Shown: positions 1-11,337 of the stretch, piece by piece
Position numbering within the stretch: position 1 is the stretch's first letter
How the letters are laid out: every line of letters begins with the position of its first letter
Source of the DNA: Mnemiopsis leidyi
Taxonomy: Eukaryota; Ctenophora; Tentaculata; Lobata; Bolinopsidae
NCBI GenBank assembly: GCA_000226015.1
Contig: JH154536.1
Span: 57,437 to 92,451, forward strand
Direction of reading: 5' to 3'
Length of the DNA: 35,015 bases
Position numbers and translations under genes: made by a program
Notes under the pieces: model-generated
What the model was told of the DNA's origin: nothing
Seen by the model: the letters and a program-made list of their open reading frames with translations, nothing else
Database searches by the model: none

Positions 1-37
1 ACACTACACCTCCAACTAACACTAACTCCTCCCTCAG

Positions 38-3000
38 ACAGCTCCACCCACTACAACCCCACCTCCGACCACAACACCGAAGGTCATTACTCCCGAGCCG
101 ATCTCAACAGAGGAGGAGGAGAAGCCCAGCACGACCTCCCTGCACATCCCCACCACCCCCTTGCCACCCACCGCACGAGCTGATGGGGGCGCCGTCTGCC
201 AGATTATGGGCGACCCATTCGTGTCCACCTTCGATAACAAATGGTAAGGGATTGACGCCGTCTAGTGTTGATTAAGACTCAGACTAGACTGTGCTCTCTT
301 GAAGTAAAAAGATTCGACAAGGAGCATTCACAGCACGAGTTTAGCACGACATCAAGAATTTAGACCATTTTCATAAAATGAATAAAATATGTCTTGGTTC
401 TTTAAGTGTTCAACAAAGAAACGCTGAGCCCCGATAACGAGATGGCAAGATTTAATACGTAAGGAGCAATTTCCATTAAGGCTGACAAGCTTTATTGATT
501 AAAGATGAGTTAGCAGAGTGCAACGCATGAGACATCCAGCGTGAAATGAATTGATCTGTCGCTTTTTGGGGGCAGCATGCAATATTGCGACTTTATTGGC
601 ATACATATATTAGCTGCAACGCAAGTATCAGACACTTATTTCGTGAAGGTTCCGCATTATCCAGTAAACATATAACTTAACCATTAAATTAACTAGCCAC
701 GACCAAGGCAAACTCGACAAGCTTTTATAAACCACTACTTTCTAAAAATCCTTAAACCTTACTGCAGTTTAGAGTCTGCAATGACATATAAATACGTTAT
801 GTCCATATGTTATAGCTACTAAAGTGCTACAGAGTTGACAAGCAGCAGTTAACTCTAAACTGGCTATTTCAGGTACAAGCAAGACGGAGTGTGTACCTAC
901 GTGCTCGCCATGGACTGCAGATTCGCTCAGTGGTTTGTCTACGGACGTTTCACTCAGTTTGGAGATATCAGCAGTTTAGAGACCATAACAGTGTATAGTG
1001 GGTAAGTCATATTTATTCATAAATCCGTATGCCATCTAGATTTGACAAATTATAGAACATGAAAGTGATAGGTTGTTACCATATAGTATGGTTAAGATAT
1101 AGCGAAATAGAAAGGGAACGTCAAAAAAAGGGAACGTCGAAAAAAATTGAACAGTAACTAAACTCCTGTAGAAACTCAGTGGTACTCCAGCATTACTCTA
1201 GAAGTACGATTGAAAATACCCTGTGACATCCCAGTCATAACCCAGTACCACACCCCCAATGTACCCCCAGTAGTACCACACCCCCAATGTACCCCAGTAG
1301 TACCACACCCTCAATGTACCCCAGTAGTACCACACCCCCAATCTACTCCAGTAGTACCACACCCCCAATGTACCCCAGTAGTACCACACCCCCAATCGTA
1401 CCCCAGTACTCCAGTAGTACCACACCCCCAATGTACCCCAGTAGTACACAAGCCAAGTAGTATCCCAGTAATGATACAGAAGTATCCCAGCAGTACATGG
1501 AAACTTTACCAAATGATGGGTAGTTTGTTTGATCAAAATGGGGACAAATGGAGACTTTTTGAGTCTGAATGTCATTGGGACTACTGATTAAGTCATATCA
1601 AGTCCTTCTGAAACTTTAAAACGATGCAAGAAACGAGTTTGAAGGGCCCAAAAAAGTTCATTTTTAGGGCCCTCCAGGAGTCCGCGGAGGTAAAATGGGC
1701 TTTTAAGGACGTGGCCCCCTCCTTACGTTAAATGTGATAATCAGTTCAGCTAAGAAGTGATAATACCCAAGTTGAGCCCAAGGACCATTATCAAAACAGA
1801 AATTGGTACGGCCTGAGGCTACTTTTATTTTTTATAACGGAGAACGGTTAATTTAGGACAATGATATTGTTAAATAGCTTATTCTAGCTGTTCTATAACG
1901 TGCAATTTTTTGATGTATCAAAAAATCGCAGTATACTGTAACACTGATCTTAGAAATTGTAACTGGGCAATCTGAACTATTATACGGCATACGCCATTCG
2001 AGTAAACTATAACACCCACACCCTGACACGGGAGCATTTTAACAGTAATATCCACGTGCAAGGGTTTGAGCCGTTAATTTCTTTGTTCAGGATATTGCCG
2101 GAGCTGTTTAACATCGGTACTCGAGAAAAGGTTTGCCTTAATTTGAAAATTGCTCACGAGCGAGCGATTTGAAAGATTAAATGAGGTGCATTCTGTCGTT
2201 GTTTGAGCCAAGCGTTTTTTGAGAGACAAATTGGAAGTCATTTGGAGCAGTGTCATTCAAGAAAAATCAATCAAATAATGCATTTGATTATACATGAAAG
2301 GAAATGAGGCCGATCAAGGATTCAGTGATATTCAAAAATTGTCAATGAAGGAACCCAGAATACATTATCATTTCATGCTAGTATCCTGTAAAATGTATCA
2401 TCTGGCTCAAACCGTAATATTAACGCACTATGTCAAGGGCCAGGGCCACAACCGGAACATAAAAAGGGGTCCCTTGCGCGGAAGATAGATACTGGAGCGT
2501 AAAGACATCCCACAAAGCAACTGTAGATACTACTAGTAAAAATTAATCAAGCACCGTAAACACTGATATTATCGGATGACCGATATCACAGAGTCTGACA
2601 GTTGTCTTGATCAACAGCGGCTAGTAATGGTACAAACATTTTGTGCACAATGAACTGATGCACTGATGAGTTACTTAAAGTATCTCAGCAAATTGTCATT
2701 CCGAACAGTTTAAATATCTGGCTTCAGCCACAGGGAGGTTCAATTATCTGGGAATGTTTTAGATGACGCAATCATCTAGGAATGTTCATCTAGGCTTTGC
2801 AAAATTCAGAGGGTAGCTCCTTCAGCTCCACTTTTTCAGATTGAACTTCCCAAAGAATTTTAAGCGAAAATGTCAATAATATTGTAAAATTTTTACCCGA
2901 CTGCCTTTTCTCTCATTATGATGAGTATTGGAATTTCTCGGATTCTTCTTGAGGTCGCAATGGCAATACTGTTACATTGGAATTTTCGAACGGCAAACAA

Positions 3001-6000
3001 GCATTTTGTCTTGGCAACATTTTTGACAAATGTAGAAAGGTGATGAGACCCCACGGCAAAGTTTACAGATTCAAACTTCTTTCTAATTTTACCAGCAGAA
3101 AACGTTACAAAATGGAATGCACTGCCAGGAGGTTTCTTAACGAATTAGTATGTACATGATTATTTTGTAGTGTGACACGATTATGACAGACGTTACCCTT
3201 GATATACGAACGCAAGAAGTGGCTTAAGGAGGAATTGTAAAAATTAAGCTAGTAGATTTGACTGTACAGAAACTTAAAGCACCCTAATGGGCATCAATTG
3301 CACGAATTATTTTTTGATTCTAAGAGGACGTATTCTAAGAGGACATCACAAAAAGAAAATTTTCCGAGAATTTAAAAAATTTTGGAAATTTATATCGCAT
3401 GAATAAAACTTGACCGTTTCTCATTAAATCATGCTGAAAATTTGCACAAAGTTCGTAAGTACCTTGGTTAAGCAACTCTGAAAATTTCAAGAACAACTAA
3501 TGAAAGTTGACTTCCTGGCACCCGTGCACAGTTTCTAAGTCCCAAAATTTTATTACTAATATTAACTAACTTTGAAAACTTGCAAAAGCGACTGTGAAAT
3601 GTCAACCACCTTGAAACTTTGCACACAGGTAGAGGACAGCAATAGAAAAATTTTGTTGCTATGTATATTAAAGTCGGTTTTCAAGGAAAGGGGGAAGATT
3701 TATTGGCACTGGAATTGGAAATTAAAGTCGCAATTTTTCTGCCAAATTTCAACAAAAAATGTTAGAGCCACCTTCGTCTGACAAGTTTTTGTCTTCAAGT
3801 TGAAATTTGGCAAAAAAATTGCTACTTTTATTTCAAGTGTCCATAAATCTTTCTCCTTTCCTTGAAAATAGACTTTACAAAGCATCAAAATTTTATTGCT
3901 GTCCTCTACCTGAGTGCAAAGTTTCAAAATGGTTGACATTTCACAATAGCTTGTGCAAGTCTTCAAAGTAAGTAAACATGAAAAATAAAATTTTTAAACT
4001 TAGCAACTTTGGACGGGAACAGTGAAATCGACTGTCATTAGTTTTCCTTGAAATTTTTACAGCTGCTTAACAAAGGTATCAATAAAAGTCGTGCAAACTT
4101 TCAGCATGATTCAAAATGAAACGGACTTATGCAAAATGAATTTTCAAAAATTCTTTAATTCTCGGAAAAATTTTCTTTTGCGATTTCCCAAAATACGTCC
4201 TCTCAGAATCAAAAATAATTCGTGCAATTGATGCCCATTATTGATTGAGGTGCTTTAAGTTCCTGAACATCGAATCAAGTAGCTGCCACAAACCCCTGTT
4301 TTCTACAAATCCGCTTAAATATCTTTAAAAATTTTGACAAATCGTTTCAAGGATCGTGAAAATTCCCTCATAGCGCTGTCCCTCATTAGTCATGGTAATG
4401 TCCCTCGCAGAAATATACCATGATTTCTAAGTATAGATGACCTATAAAGAAAATCTGCCCAATATGGCAATTAATGAAAAAAACCAGCGTTTATATCAAA
4501 ATCTTACAATTGTAACTCATTTACAGACGTTCGGTATTAGAATTGCAGCGTGGCTGGATAATAAACAACAACGGCGAAAAACTAGCAGTAACAGTCGGAA
4601 AAGAACACAACTTCAATCAGATCACTTACCAGTTTGACGGGGAAACCTTGACCCTTAAATTCGGAGAAGGAAATCAGATCAGATGGAATGGCTTCAACGG
4701 TAAGCTTCGCAAATTAACGGTTAAACACACTCAGTCACACGACCTATGGCGTTTCAGTTTGACACACGAAGCCTTAACACACGAGGCTTAAACTATTCGA
4801 ATTTTTATTCAGTCCGGTCTCCCACTCGAAAGCGGCCCATCAACGGTAATTAGCTTTCGTTTACCAGCGTGCCGAATAAAAGTATAACCATACACATTGA
4901 ACTATCGCGCCGTAAGAGTCTGATAAATGTTACAACAATGACGACAATTAAAAACAAAATTCCTGAGGCAATATGTTTTCGCGGAGCAAAAATTTAGCCC
5001 AACATAGTCGGGTTGGATAGAAATTCTGACAAATAAAATCCATGTTTGTCACTTCAACATTTTGATTACTAATGAGCACGTGCAGGAGCCCAGATCGTTA
5101 CCAGCCCGGACGCACACACGTGCGGACTTTGCGGAAATAACAACGGTGAAACTGAGGACGAGTTTAACACCCGGTATAGACAGATGGCTGAAGACCCGTA
5201 TACCTTCGCTAGTTCCTGGGGTCTCCGACAGTCTAGGTGAGTGTTTGTCTGGTTGAGAGCACTTTACTGGCCTTTTCCTTGATTAATTTCAATTCAAAGA
5301 CAAAAAAGTCAATTCCTTCGTACAGATGCTTCCATTTTCAGTTCCCAAAATAAACTAAATCGAACATAATCTAAAAATGATTAGAGCTTTTATCCTGTGT
5401 TTTTCTATCAGGGCATGCTTTAAGAACGAGATAAGTGTGGAAATAACGTCGGAGGCAGAGGGAGCTTGCAGTTTCTTGTTTTTCCACCCTTACATTCTAA
5501 AGTGCCACGATACGGTGAGTGTTGCCTTCTCGACAAAAATCTATTTATCTAACCTATTTTGGTGAATAAACCTAACCAAGTAAACCAAACGATATAACAA
5601 AAAAATAACAGTCACATCTTGAGAATTTCAGCATATCCTCCAAATTTTTGTTCAACTCTAAGCAGATAGCAACTCTAAGCAGATAGCAACACGATGTGTG
5701 ACTAGAAAGGAAAGCATACATTCCATTTTCAGGACGGTCGTGAAAATAGCACCCGCGCACCGAACTACTAGGAAACGATTATTGGCTGTTTTGCTGGAGT
5801 TCGTAGGAATAGCTAGTATAATAGGATATGGCCTCATGGAATAAACCAGATATGACAGCAGTAGTTATTAATCTATTAAGTTATTATGGTTATCAAGTTA
5901 TCAAGAGAACTCGATCAAGCTTATGACTTATGCACTGTAAATTTTTTGCCTCTAAGATAAACAAAAAAACATGACAAGTTTTAAACTTTGATCATCTACA

Positions 6001-7498
6001 ACATACAAGTTGAACTTTACCCCTCAGTGTTTATAATTTCTAAAAATACTTCATGTTTAAACGTTTAACCTTTTAATAATCGCATACAAGTCGAGAAATA
6101 ACTAATAAATATAGGAGCAATACTAACTTCAAATCGCGGAAAAGGGCGGAGATATTTTTGCGGTGAATTGTAAACGAGGTATAGACTATAGCGTAGGCTC
6201 CGTTAGCTGTTCCGAAGACTTTTTGCACTTGTATAGTATATTCTTTGTTCTTTGTTCTCTGATGTGACAAGATCTACTTGTAATTTATAGTAGTAAAAGA
6301 TAGCCGAAGCAATTACTAATGACTACCAACAAAACTATATCATACGCACAAGTCAGAAATGGAAAATAGACTAATGGACATAAAAGACAATTTCTTCTTG
6401 CCATTCACTATAGGGATTTGATAGAATTTGTGAAAAGCCCTTGTAATCATTCACATGAGAGACTTAAAATATCTTTAAAGAAGATATTGTAAGTCGACGT
6501 TTTCTCCGAATTTTAGCAGTAAAGCATGTAATTGATCTTAATTGGGGCGGGGGTCAAAACGATTAAGTTACCATTGACCATTCAGTCTTATTCCCATCCC
6601 CTTCCATAATCTTACGGAGATAATTGGGGAGGAATGCAACAGACCCGTCAAGTCATCAAATAAAGATAAACATCAAATTTGTGTGAAAAAGAAAATGGAC
6701 ATTTCAATTTCCCTATTATATACTGACAGACACTGATTGTAGGTTCAAAACGATGGTACGAAAAACGAGGAGGATAGAAACCGGAACATTTGTAAAATTG
6801 CCGTATCAGAACATTTGCAGGTCCGGCCTATGACCGAAGTTAAATTTCACCTGGCAATTATACTGGACATCAGCCCTGCAATATCTCAATATGAAATGAG
6901 GAGCAGTTAATGGGCTACTTGGGGCTGTGTCAAAAGCTACAATAATGTTGATTAGTAATAAGCTAGGTTCACAGACTTGTCAAGTGGAAAATTGATGCAG
7001 CACTTGACCCTATTCTTAATTTGGAGCATATTTTATCTTTCTATAGGCGCCTACTTAACCCGCAATAAGTACTGCAACTCAATCGGACAGAAAATTTAAG
7101 TGCATCGCCCCGACGCCCCAATAAACCTTGCTACGGCAGTTTAACGGTGTTTTAGTGTATCACTCGTTCCCCTATAAACTTTGTTCAGTTCCCTTATAAA
7201 AGTATAAACCTTGTTACGTTCCCCTATAAACTTTGTTACGATCCCCTATAAACCTTGTTATGTTCCCCTATAAACCTTGTTACGATCCCCTATAAGTATA
7301 AACCTTGTTACGAGAAGCTCTCACAACACCCTCTCCTCCAGGTACCAGTACAAGAGTACGAGTTGGCATGTGCTCGAAGTTACGCTAGCAACACTTACGA
7401 GGGTTGGAGAGCGGAGTGTAACATCTTGCAGAGTTACGTTCTCCAGTGTGAAACTCGCGGTTTGAACCTCTCGCAGTGGCGACAACGTACCTCCTGCA
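38..7498 (+). CDS. Partial VWD + C8 domain extracellular (mucin-like) protein, six exons
   Basis: Exons read as 38-243, 873-1001, 4527-4699, 5086-5236, 5412-5514 and 7342-7498. All have AG/GT borders and consecutive phases match (phases after each exon: 2, 2, 1, 2, 0, 1). Exon 1 is a Thr/Pro-rich linker with a run of Glu, then CQIMGDPFVSTFDNKW, a typical start of a von Willebrand factor type D domain. Exons 2-4 continue the VWD domain and include the signature TCGLCGNNNG near the end of the domain and then SSWGL. Exons 5-6 encode a C8 domain, with Cys spaced as in ACF, GACSF, LKCHDT, ELACARSY, AECNILQSYVLQCE and RTSC. Such modules form disulfide-linked secreted or apical proteins in animals (mucins, zonadhesin-like, SCO-spondin-like). 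No signal peptide is seen because the 5' end is outside the window. A TIL domain normally follows C8 and I could not find one. The family of the whole protein stays open. Confidence 0.85.
244..872 (+). other. Intron 1 of the VWD gene
   Basis: The intron splits a Trp codon: donor TG|GTAAGG at 244 and acceptor TTTCAG|G ending at 872. No ORF, repeat or other feature was recognised inside. Confidence 0.8.
1239..1450. repeat. Minisatellite of about 26 bp units in VWD intron 2
   Basis: About seven diverged direct copies of a unit resembling CCCAGTAGTACCACACCCCC followed by AATGTA lie in the long intron between the exons at 873-1001 and 4527-4699. The array keeps both strands open by chance, giving two 125-codon ORFs of low-complexity peptide that are not genes. 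Confidence 0.9.
3224..4325. repeat. Head-to-head pair of a 0.5 kb dispersed repeat (large palindrome)
   Basis: A repeat of roughly 525 bp occurs forward from about 3224 to 3757 and inverted from about 4325 back to 3760, inside VWD intron 2. Matching blocks include GGGCATCAATTGCACGAATT near 3290 and its reverse complement near 4225, and GAAACTTTGCACACAGGTAG near 3613 against its inverted counterpart near 3910. A third single copy in forward orientation lies at about 13805-14350. No coding capacity was recognised. It is probably a non-autonomous mobile element or foldback element. Short ORFs here are not genes. Confidence 0.85.
5657..5693. repeat. Short tandem duplication
   Basis: A 17 bp unit containing AGCAGATAGCAACTCTA is duplicated directly, in the VWD intron between the exons ending at 5514 and starting at 7342. 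The rest of this 1.8 kb intron up to about 7160 shows nothing else that I recognise. Confidence 0.7.
7165..7312. repeat. Minisatellite of about 23 bp units just upstream of a C8 exon
   Basis: Six or so imperfect copies of TTCCCCTATAAACCTTGTTA with short spacers end about 30 bases before the acceptor (TCCTCCAG) of the exon starting at 7342. The array occupies the region where the branch point would be expected. Confidence 0.85.
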
Positions 7499-7578
7499 GT
7501 AAGTCAGGGAAATATGTTGACTGTCCGGGGGGTTCTAATGGCAAACAATTGTGAACCCATCATAAAACTGTTGCACAC

Positions 7579-7594
7579 TCCCCCCCCCCCCCCG
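7579..7594. repeat. Poly-C tract
   Basis: An uninterrupted run of about 13-14 C follows ACACTC, just downstream of the last VWD exon supported here. Confidence 0.9.
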
Positions 7595-7754
7595 ACAGTT
7601 CATTACGAGTCTCGTTTTGATTATCGTCTTGAAGCTTGAAGGAAAATCGATCACCCTGTTTGATGTAAGGTCATGGTATGGATGTTACAGTGCTTCTGGA
7701 AAGGTAGCCGATCATTGTATGATTGATAACTTTAATGTTTAATTTGTCTTTCAG

Positions 7755-7870
7755 TAAACTTGAACAAATTTTTTTGCCAAGCATGCCAGCAATGGCTACA
7801 GTCGCTGTCCATGTTAATCGGATTTTGCGAATTTCTCGTTAATGAATTTCTCGTCACTGAATATCGATAA
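7755..7870 (+). CDS. Candidate terminal exon of the VWD gene (weak)
   Basis: A strong acceptor (TTTGTCTTTCAG) ends at 7754. If the exon begins at 7755 it takes the phase-1 donor at 7498 in frame, and reads 37 codons to TAA at 7868-7870. The peptide contains FFCQACQQWLQSL and has no recognisable domain. The phase match and acceptor are real, but the peptide does not look like the TIL domain that usually follows C8. The true next exon may lie elsewhere, so this is only a possibility. Confidence 0.2.
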
Positions 7871-7924
7871 AAATTACATAATATTCAGCACCGATCAAAG
7901 AAGTACAGAAGTTCACGATAGAGA

Positions 7925-8218
7925 ATGGCTGCCCCCAAGGTAACATACAATTTTAGCTCATCTTATAGCAAATGTGTTTTATTTCCCACATGTCGCATGA
8001 ACTTTATATACTTATAGGCTCCCTGACTCTCCATAAATGATCACATAACCATTTGATGATCTGGAAAGCATGCCGTGTATGTAAGATGACGTGGCATGCT
8101 CACTGGAAAGTGGAAACTTCTTACTTCAACAATAAACATTGTTTTACTTTCAGATAATCCACCTGTGTAGAAAGAGAGTGCACAATGTGACGACGAAGAA
8201 TGACTATCGCCGATTACG
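7925..8218 (+). CDS. Possible 5' end of a small two-or-more-exon gene
   Basis: ATG at 7925 in a good context (GAGAATGG) opens MAAPK, then a donor (AAG|GTAACA) at 7940. A strong acceptor (TTTACTTTCAG) leads into 8154-8218 in phase 0, giving IIHLCRKRVHNVTTKNDYRR and then LR to a donor CG|GTAACT. A very short first exon is common in small housekeeping genes. I could not find a convincing next exon before 9340 and do not recognise the peptide, so this remains a candidate. Confidence 0.25.
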
Positions 8219-8928
8219 GTAACTGACCTTCGGAAATTTCGGTATTTAGGCACGCCAAGTCTTCAAACCTTGGTACAAGACGAACGAGAGAAAATGAGAA
8301 TCGTATCGATGATCGCAATTAAATGTAGCAATCGAAAATATTTATTTCGATTATGATAGTTCATTACTGCATCAAATGATCATTGCGAGCATCTCATAAA
8401 CTTATATTAATAGGTTAAAATTTTAATGAATATTCCATGTTATTATATTTATAGGGTTAGGCTTTATTTTTAATTTCGTTACGTTATGTATGACTGTCTT
8501 ACTATTTGAACTTTAGCAGTATTAACAATTACTGTTGACTGTTTGTATGATTTTATACTTAAATTTCATTATAAACATTTCTATAGCTACTAATAATTAA
8601 CAACTTAACAATAACATACAAATTATGTGTTTAATTGATACGGCTATCTATCTTATGATCGAGGCCGAATTCAAGGTCCTATTCATAATCATACTGCAGA
8701 CAAGTGCTGCAACCAGGAAATCACAAATAATGCGACTTAGGAACCACTTAAATCTCTTTACAGCCGGCCAAGAACCGGTTTCGGACCGTAAAGCGGCCGC
8801 TGGAGAGCCACTAAAGAACCGTCAACCGGTTAAGAACTTCTAACTTAATCTTTTTTTGTGGCTTGTCGTAAGTCAAGGATGGCCGGACATTGTTAATGAT
8901 CAGAGCCAGAAATATTGTGTTTATAAGA

Positions 8929-8978
8929 ACCGTTGATGAACTGCCTAAGAACCGTTGAAGAACTGCTTAAGAACCGCA
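8929..8978. repeat. Short AAGAACCG tandem repeat
   Basis: Direct copies of a unit TAAGAACCGTTGATGAACTG with substitutions occur here. Looser AAGAACCG-like copies lie back to about 8770. The flanking 8220-9340 interval has no gene that I can support. Confidence 0.6.
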
Positions 8979-9340
8979 GACAATATATCCTGTCTGGGGG
9001 CCATTGTAATCGTTAAATACCGCCAGAAATATTGCGTCCTTAAAACTGGCAGAGGACCACTTCCCAGGGAAAATTGCCACATTAATATTTAATTACGCTA
9101 CATGTGAACTTACCCAAATAGTAATCGATAAATGACCAAACAGTTTTTACTTTTAGTATAAATTTCAAATCATTCACATGCTGTTAACATTAAAAAACCT
9201 GATCGTGACTGTGAGGTACACAAAAACACGCGCAGGCACTTTTTAACTTTGTTTAAGTCTTGCAGCCTTTCTTTCAATTTCACGTAGTTACATTAAGTCA
9301 TTAAATGACCCATCTGAATTTTAACAATCCTCAATTAAAT

Positions 9341-11337
9341 TCAAAATACTCGGAACACAGCTAAGAAAAATAGGACGATGTAGCAAACAAGAATAACACC
9401 GCGTCGCACTATGTAGAAAACAACTGTGCGGGGGTGACAAAAGTCAGTATCGTAGTCTGCACTTCTGTATTCACAGTAGTTGGAGACCATGGTGTAGATC
9501 TCATTGAAAATGTAATTGTATGGTACTGCGTACACTGACACTGCACACACGATCAGAGACAACACGCAACAAAGGAAGGTAAAAGCAAACTCTTTGGGTC
9601 GCTCGAACTCCCAATGTTTAGACCGAGCAAGCTTGTCGAAATGTCGCTTAGCAAAATGCTGACAATTGTTTTTAGTGAGCTCGTAACCGTTTTGGTTTAT
9701 CTCCAGCTCAAGATTATTGAATAGTTGCTGTAGAGAATAGTCAGATGTGTCCTCTATGACCAACTCTACCGGTGCATTTCGGGGGTAAGATGAACATCCT
9801 CTCATTAGAAACCTTTTATCTGGACTTTTGCTAACATAGATGCCGTCTGTGTACTTTTCTATACAGAGATTTACCCCACAGTTAGTTTTTAGCACTAGAA
9901 AAGCGTGAAAGTCTACGGGGGTCCACTGTTTGGCGAATATTTGTCTAATCCTGTAACTGTAAGAAGACTGACAACATATATGGCTTCTAGAGGAGTTCTG
10001 TATATGGCCACGTGAGACACAGCATCCTCGCCCCAATCTCTAAGTTCAAGTAGAGTTTGTGTTATGTTTTCCATACATGAGATATTAACACGCGTTTGAT
10101 TTAAAGCTATCTCATCGAATATTCCGTAGGCGAAAAGAAATCCCTGATTTAAAGCTGGGGCAGTGTTCAAAGCAGTCAGGTGATTGAAAAGTTCAGATAG
10201 CCTATATCTTGACTCATCTCTTATCACCAGTTCAGCGTTAATATACAATGAACTGTCAAGTTCAGCTGTACCACTCTGATCTAGGAATTCAAGCCATGGA
10301 CTTGTCCCTACATAGATGCCATCAGGCCGTTCATCTAGTGAAAATGAAATTCCAGTGTTCGTTTTCATTACGACTAATCCATGCTGGTCGGTGATAGGAT
10401 TCTCTGTTTCATAAGGATTTCCACGTGGAACCCTTGAAGTACAATTCAACTTGTAAACAGCCACATAGTTAATAATTATGTCATTTATAGTGGCTCGAAA
10501 ATCAGAGCCTAAAATTCTCTCTGCTACTGAATCGCGATTATCGTCGAGCCTGACAAAATGAACATGCTTTTTTAAAGCGACAAGATCGAAAATTCTCTTC
10601 GCAAATTGACAGTAATGTACACGGGCACTGCTGTCGTGTTTCGCAACTGTAGCTATGTCCGTAGTGGTTAGGTTGTTGTTCTCTGCGTCGTGTCTGAGTC
10701 TGAACCACGGACTATGGGTTATGTATCTACCGTCTTCCATCAAGTCCTTAGTTGAGGAGAGCTTGTTAAAGACTCTAAGTGCGAACTGAAAACTACTATC
10801 ATCCTTGTTTATGGCAGTTTCCTCTCGCAGTATTTGCATCAGTTCTGAGAAAAACAAAGGTTTGCTGCTATCCTCCACAATCAGTAATAAATCTGAGGAA
10901 ACATCGGTACATCTGTCGAGGAGCAGAGTCGAATCCCGGCTTTTATCTAGATAGAAACGATTTTGTCGCTTTTCTATCGCCGCAAATATGCTGATATTTG
11001 TTTCTACGAGGACTAAGGTTGGGGGATCTGAGTTAACATCCTCATTTACAGTAGCCCCATCCTCAATCTCACTGGCTCTAGATCTAGCAGAAAGTATGTC
11101 ACTATTCCATGATCTGAAGCTAGAGTCGGTATCGCGATTATATCCTGTGTGTCTACTGCCGAGTAACGAGTAAATTTGCACATATTTAACTGTAGTGGCC
11201 GGGTCTAAAAGCTCATAGTGCAAAGAGTCTTCCTCAACAGACCAAGAAGAACGTAAACAAAGATTTTCTAATTCTATCACATCGTCCGATCTGATTTCTC
11301 CATCTCTTCCTCGTCCTCTTGATGTATAATTTCCCAT
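9341..11337 (-). CDS. Four-unit papain-like (LRAT/PPPDE-like) membrane protein, one intact active site
   Basis: Two overlapping reading frames are best joined as exon 11337-9973 and exon 9925-9341 (649 aa), across a 47-base interval with a GTCAGT donor and CAG acceptor that keeps phase 0. A frameshift is the alternative. The start MGNYTS fits an N-myristoylation signal. Four related units follow. Unit 4 has SHVAIYRT (about 441-448), HAFLVLKTNCG with His462, GIYV, an ELVIED strand, and NNCQHFAKRHFDKL with Cys543. Unit 3 repeats this (YVAVYKL, HGLVVMKTNTG, DGIYVGTSPW) but has Gly399 where the Cys should be. Unit 1 has Pro106 and Ser182 at the His and Cys sites. Unit 2 is partial, with its Cys shifted by one position. 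Two hydrophobic helices at about 569-593 and 622-649 would anchor the C terminus in a membrane. The HxAIY and NCxHF motifs resemble LRAT or PPPDE permuted papain folds, which act as acyltransferases or proteases. The exact family and activity are inference. Confidence 0.6.

Noticed and set aside
1198..1587. Overlapping 125-codon ORFs on both strands
   Set aside because: Both are low-complexity translations of the 26 bp minisatellite within an intron.
3572..3966. ORFs on both strands with near-identical peptides
   Set aside because: They are the two arms of the same inverted non-coding repeat.
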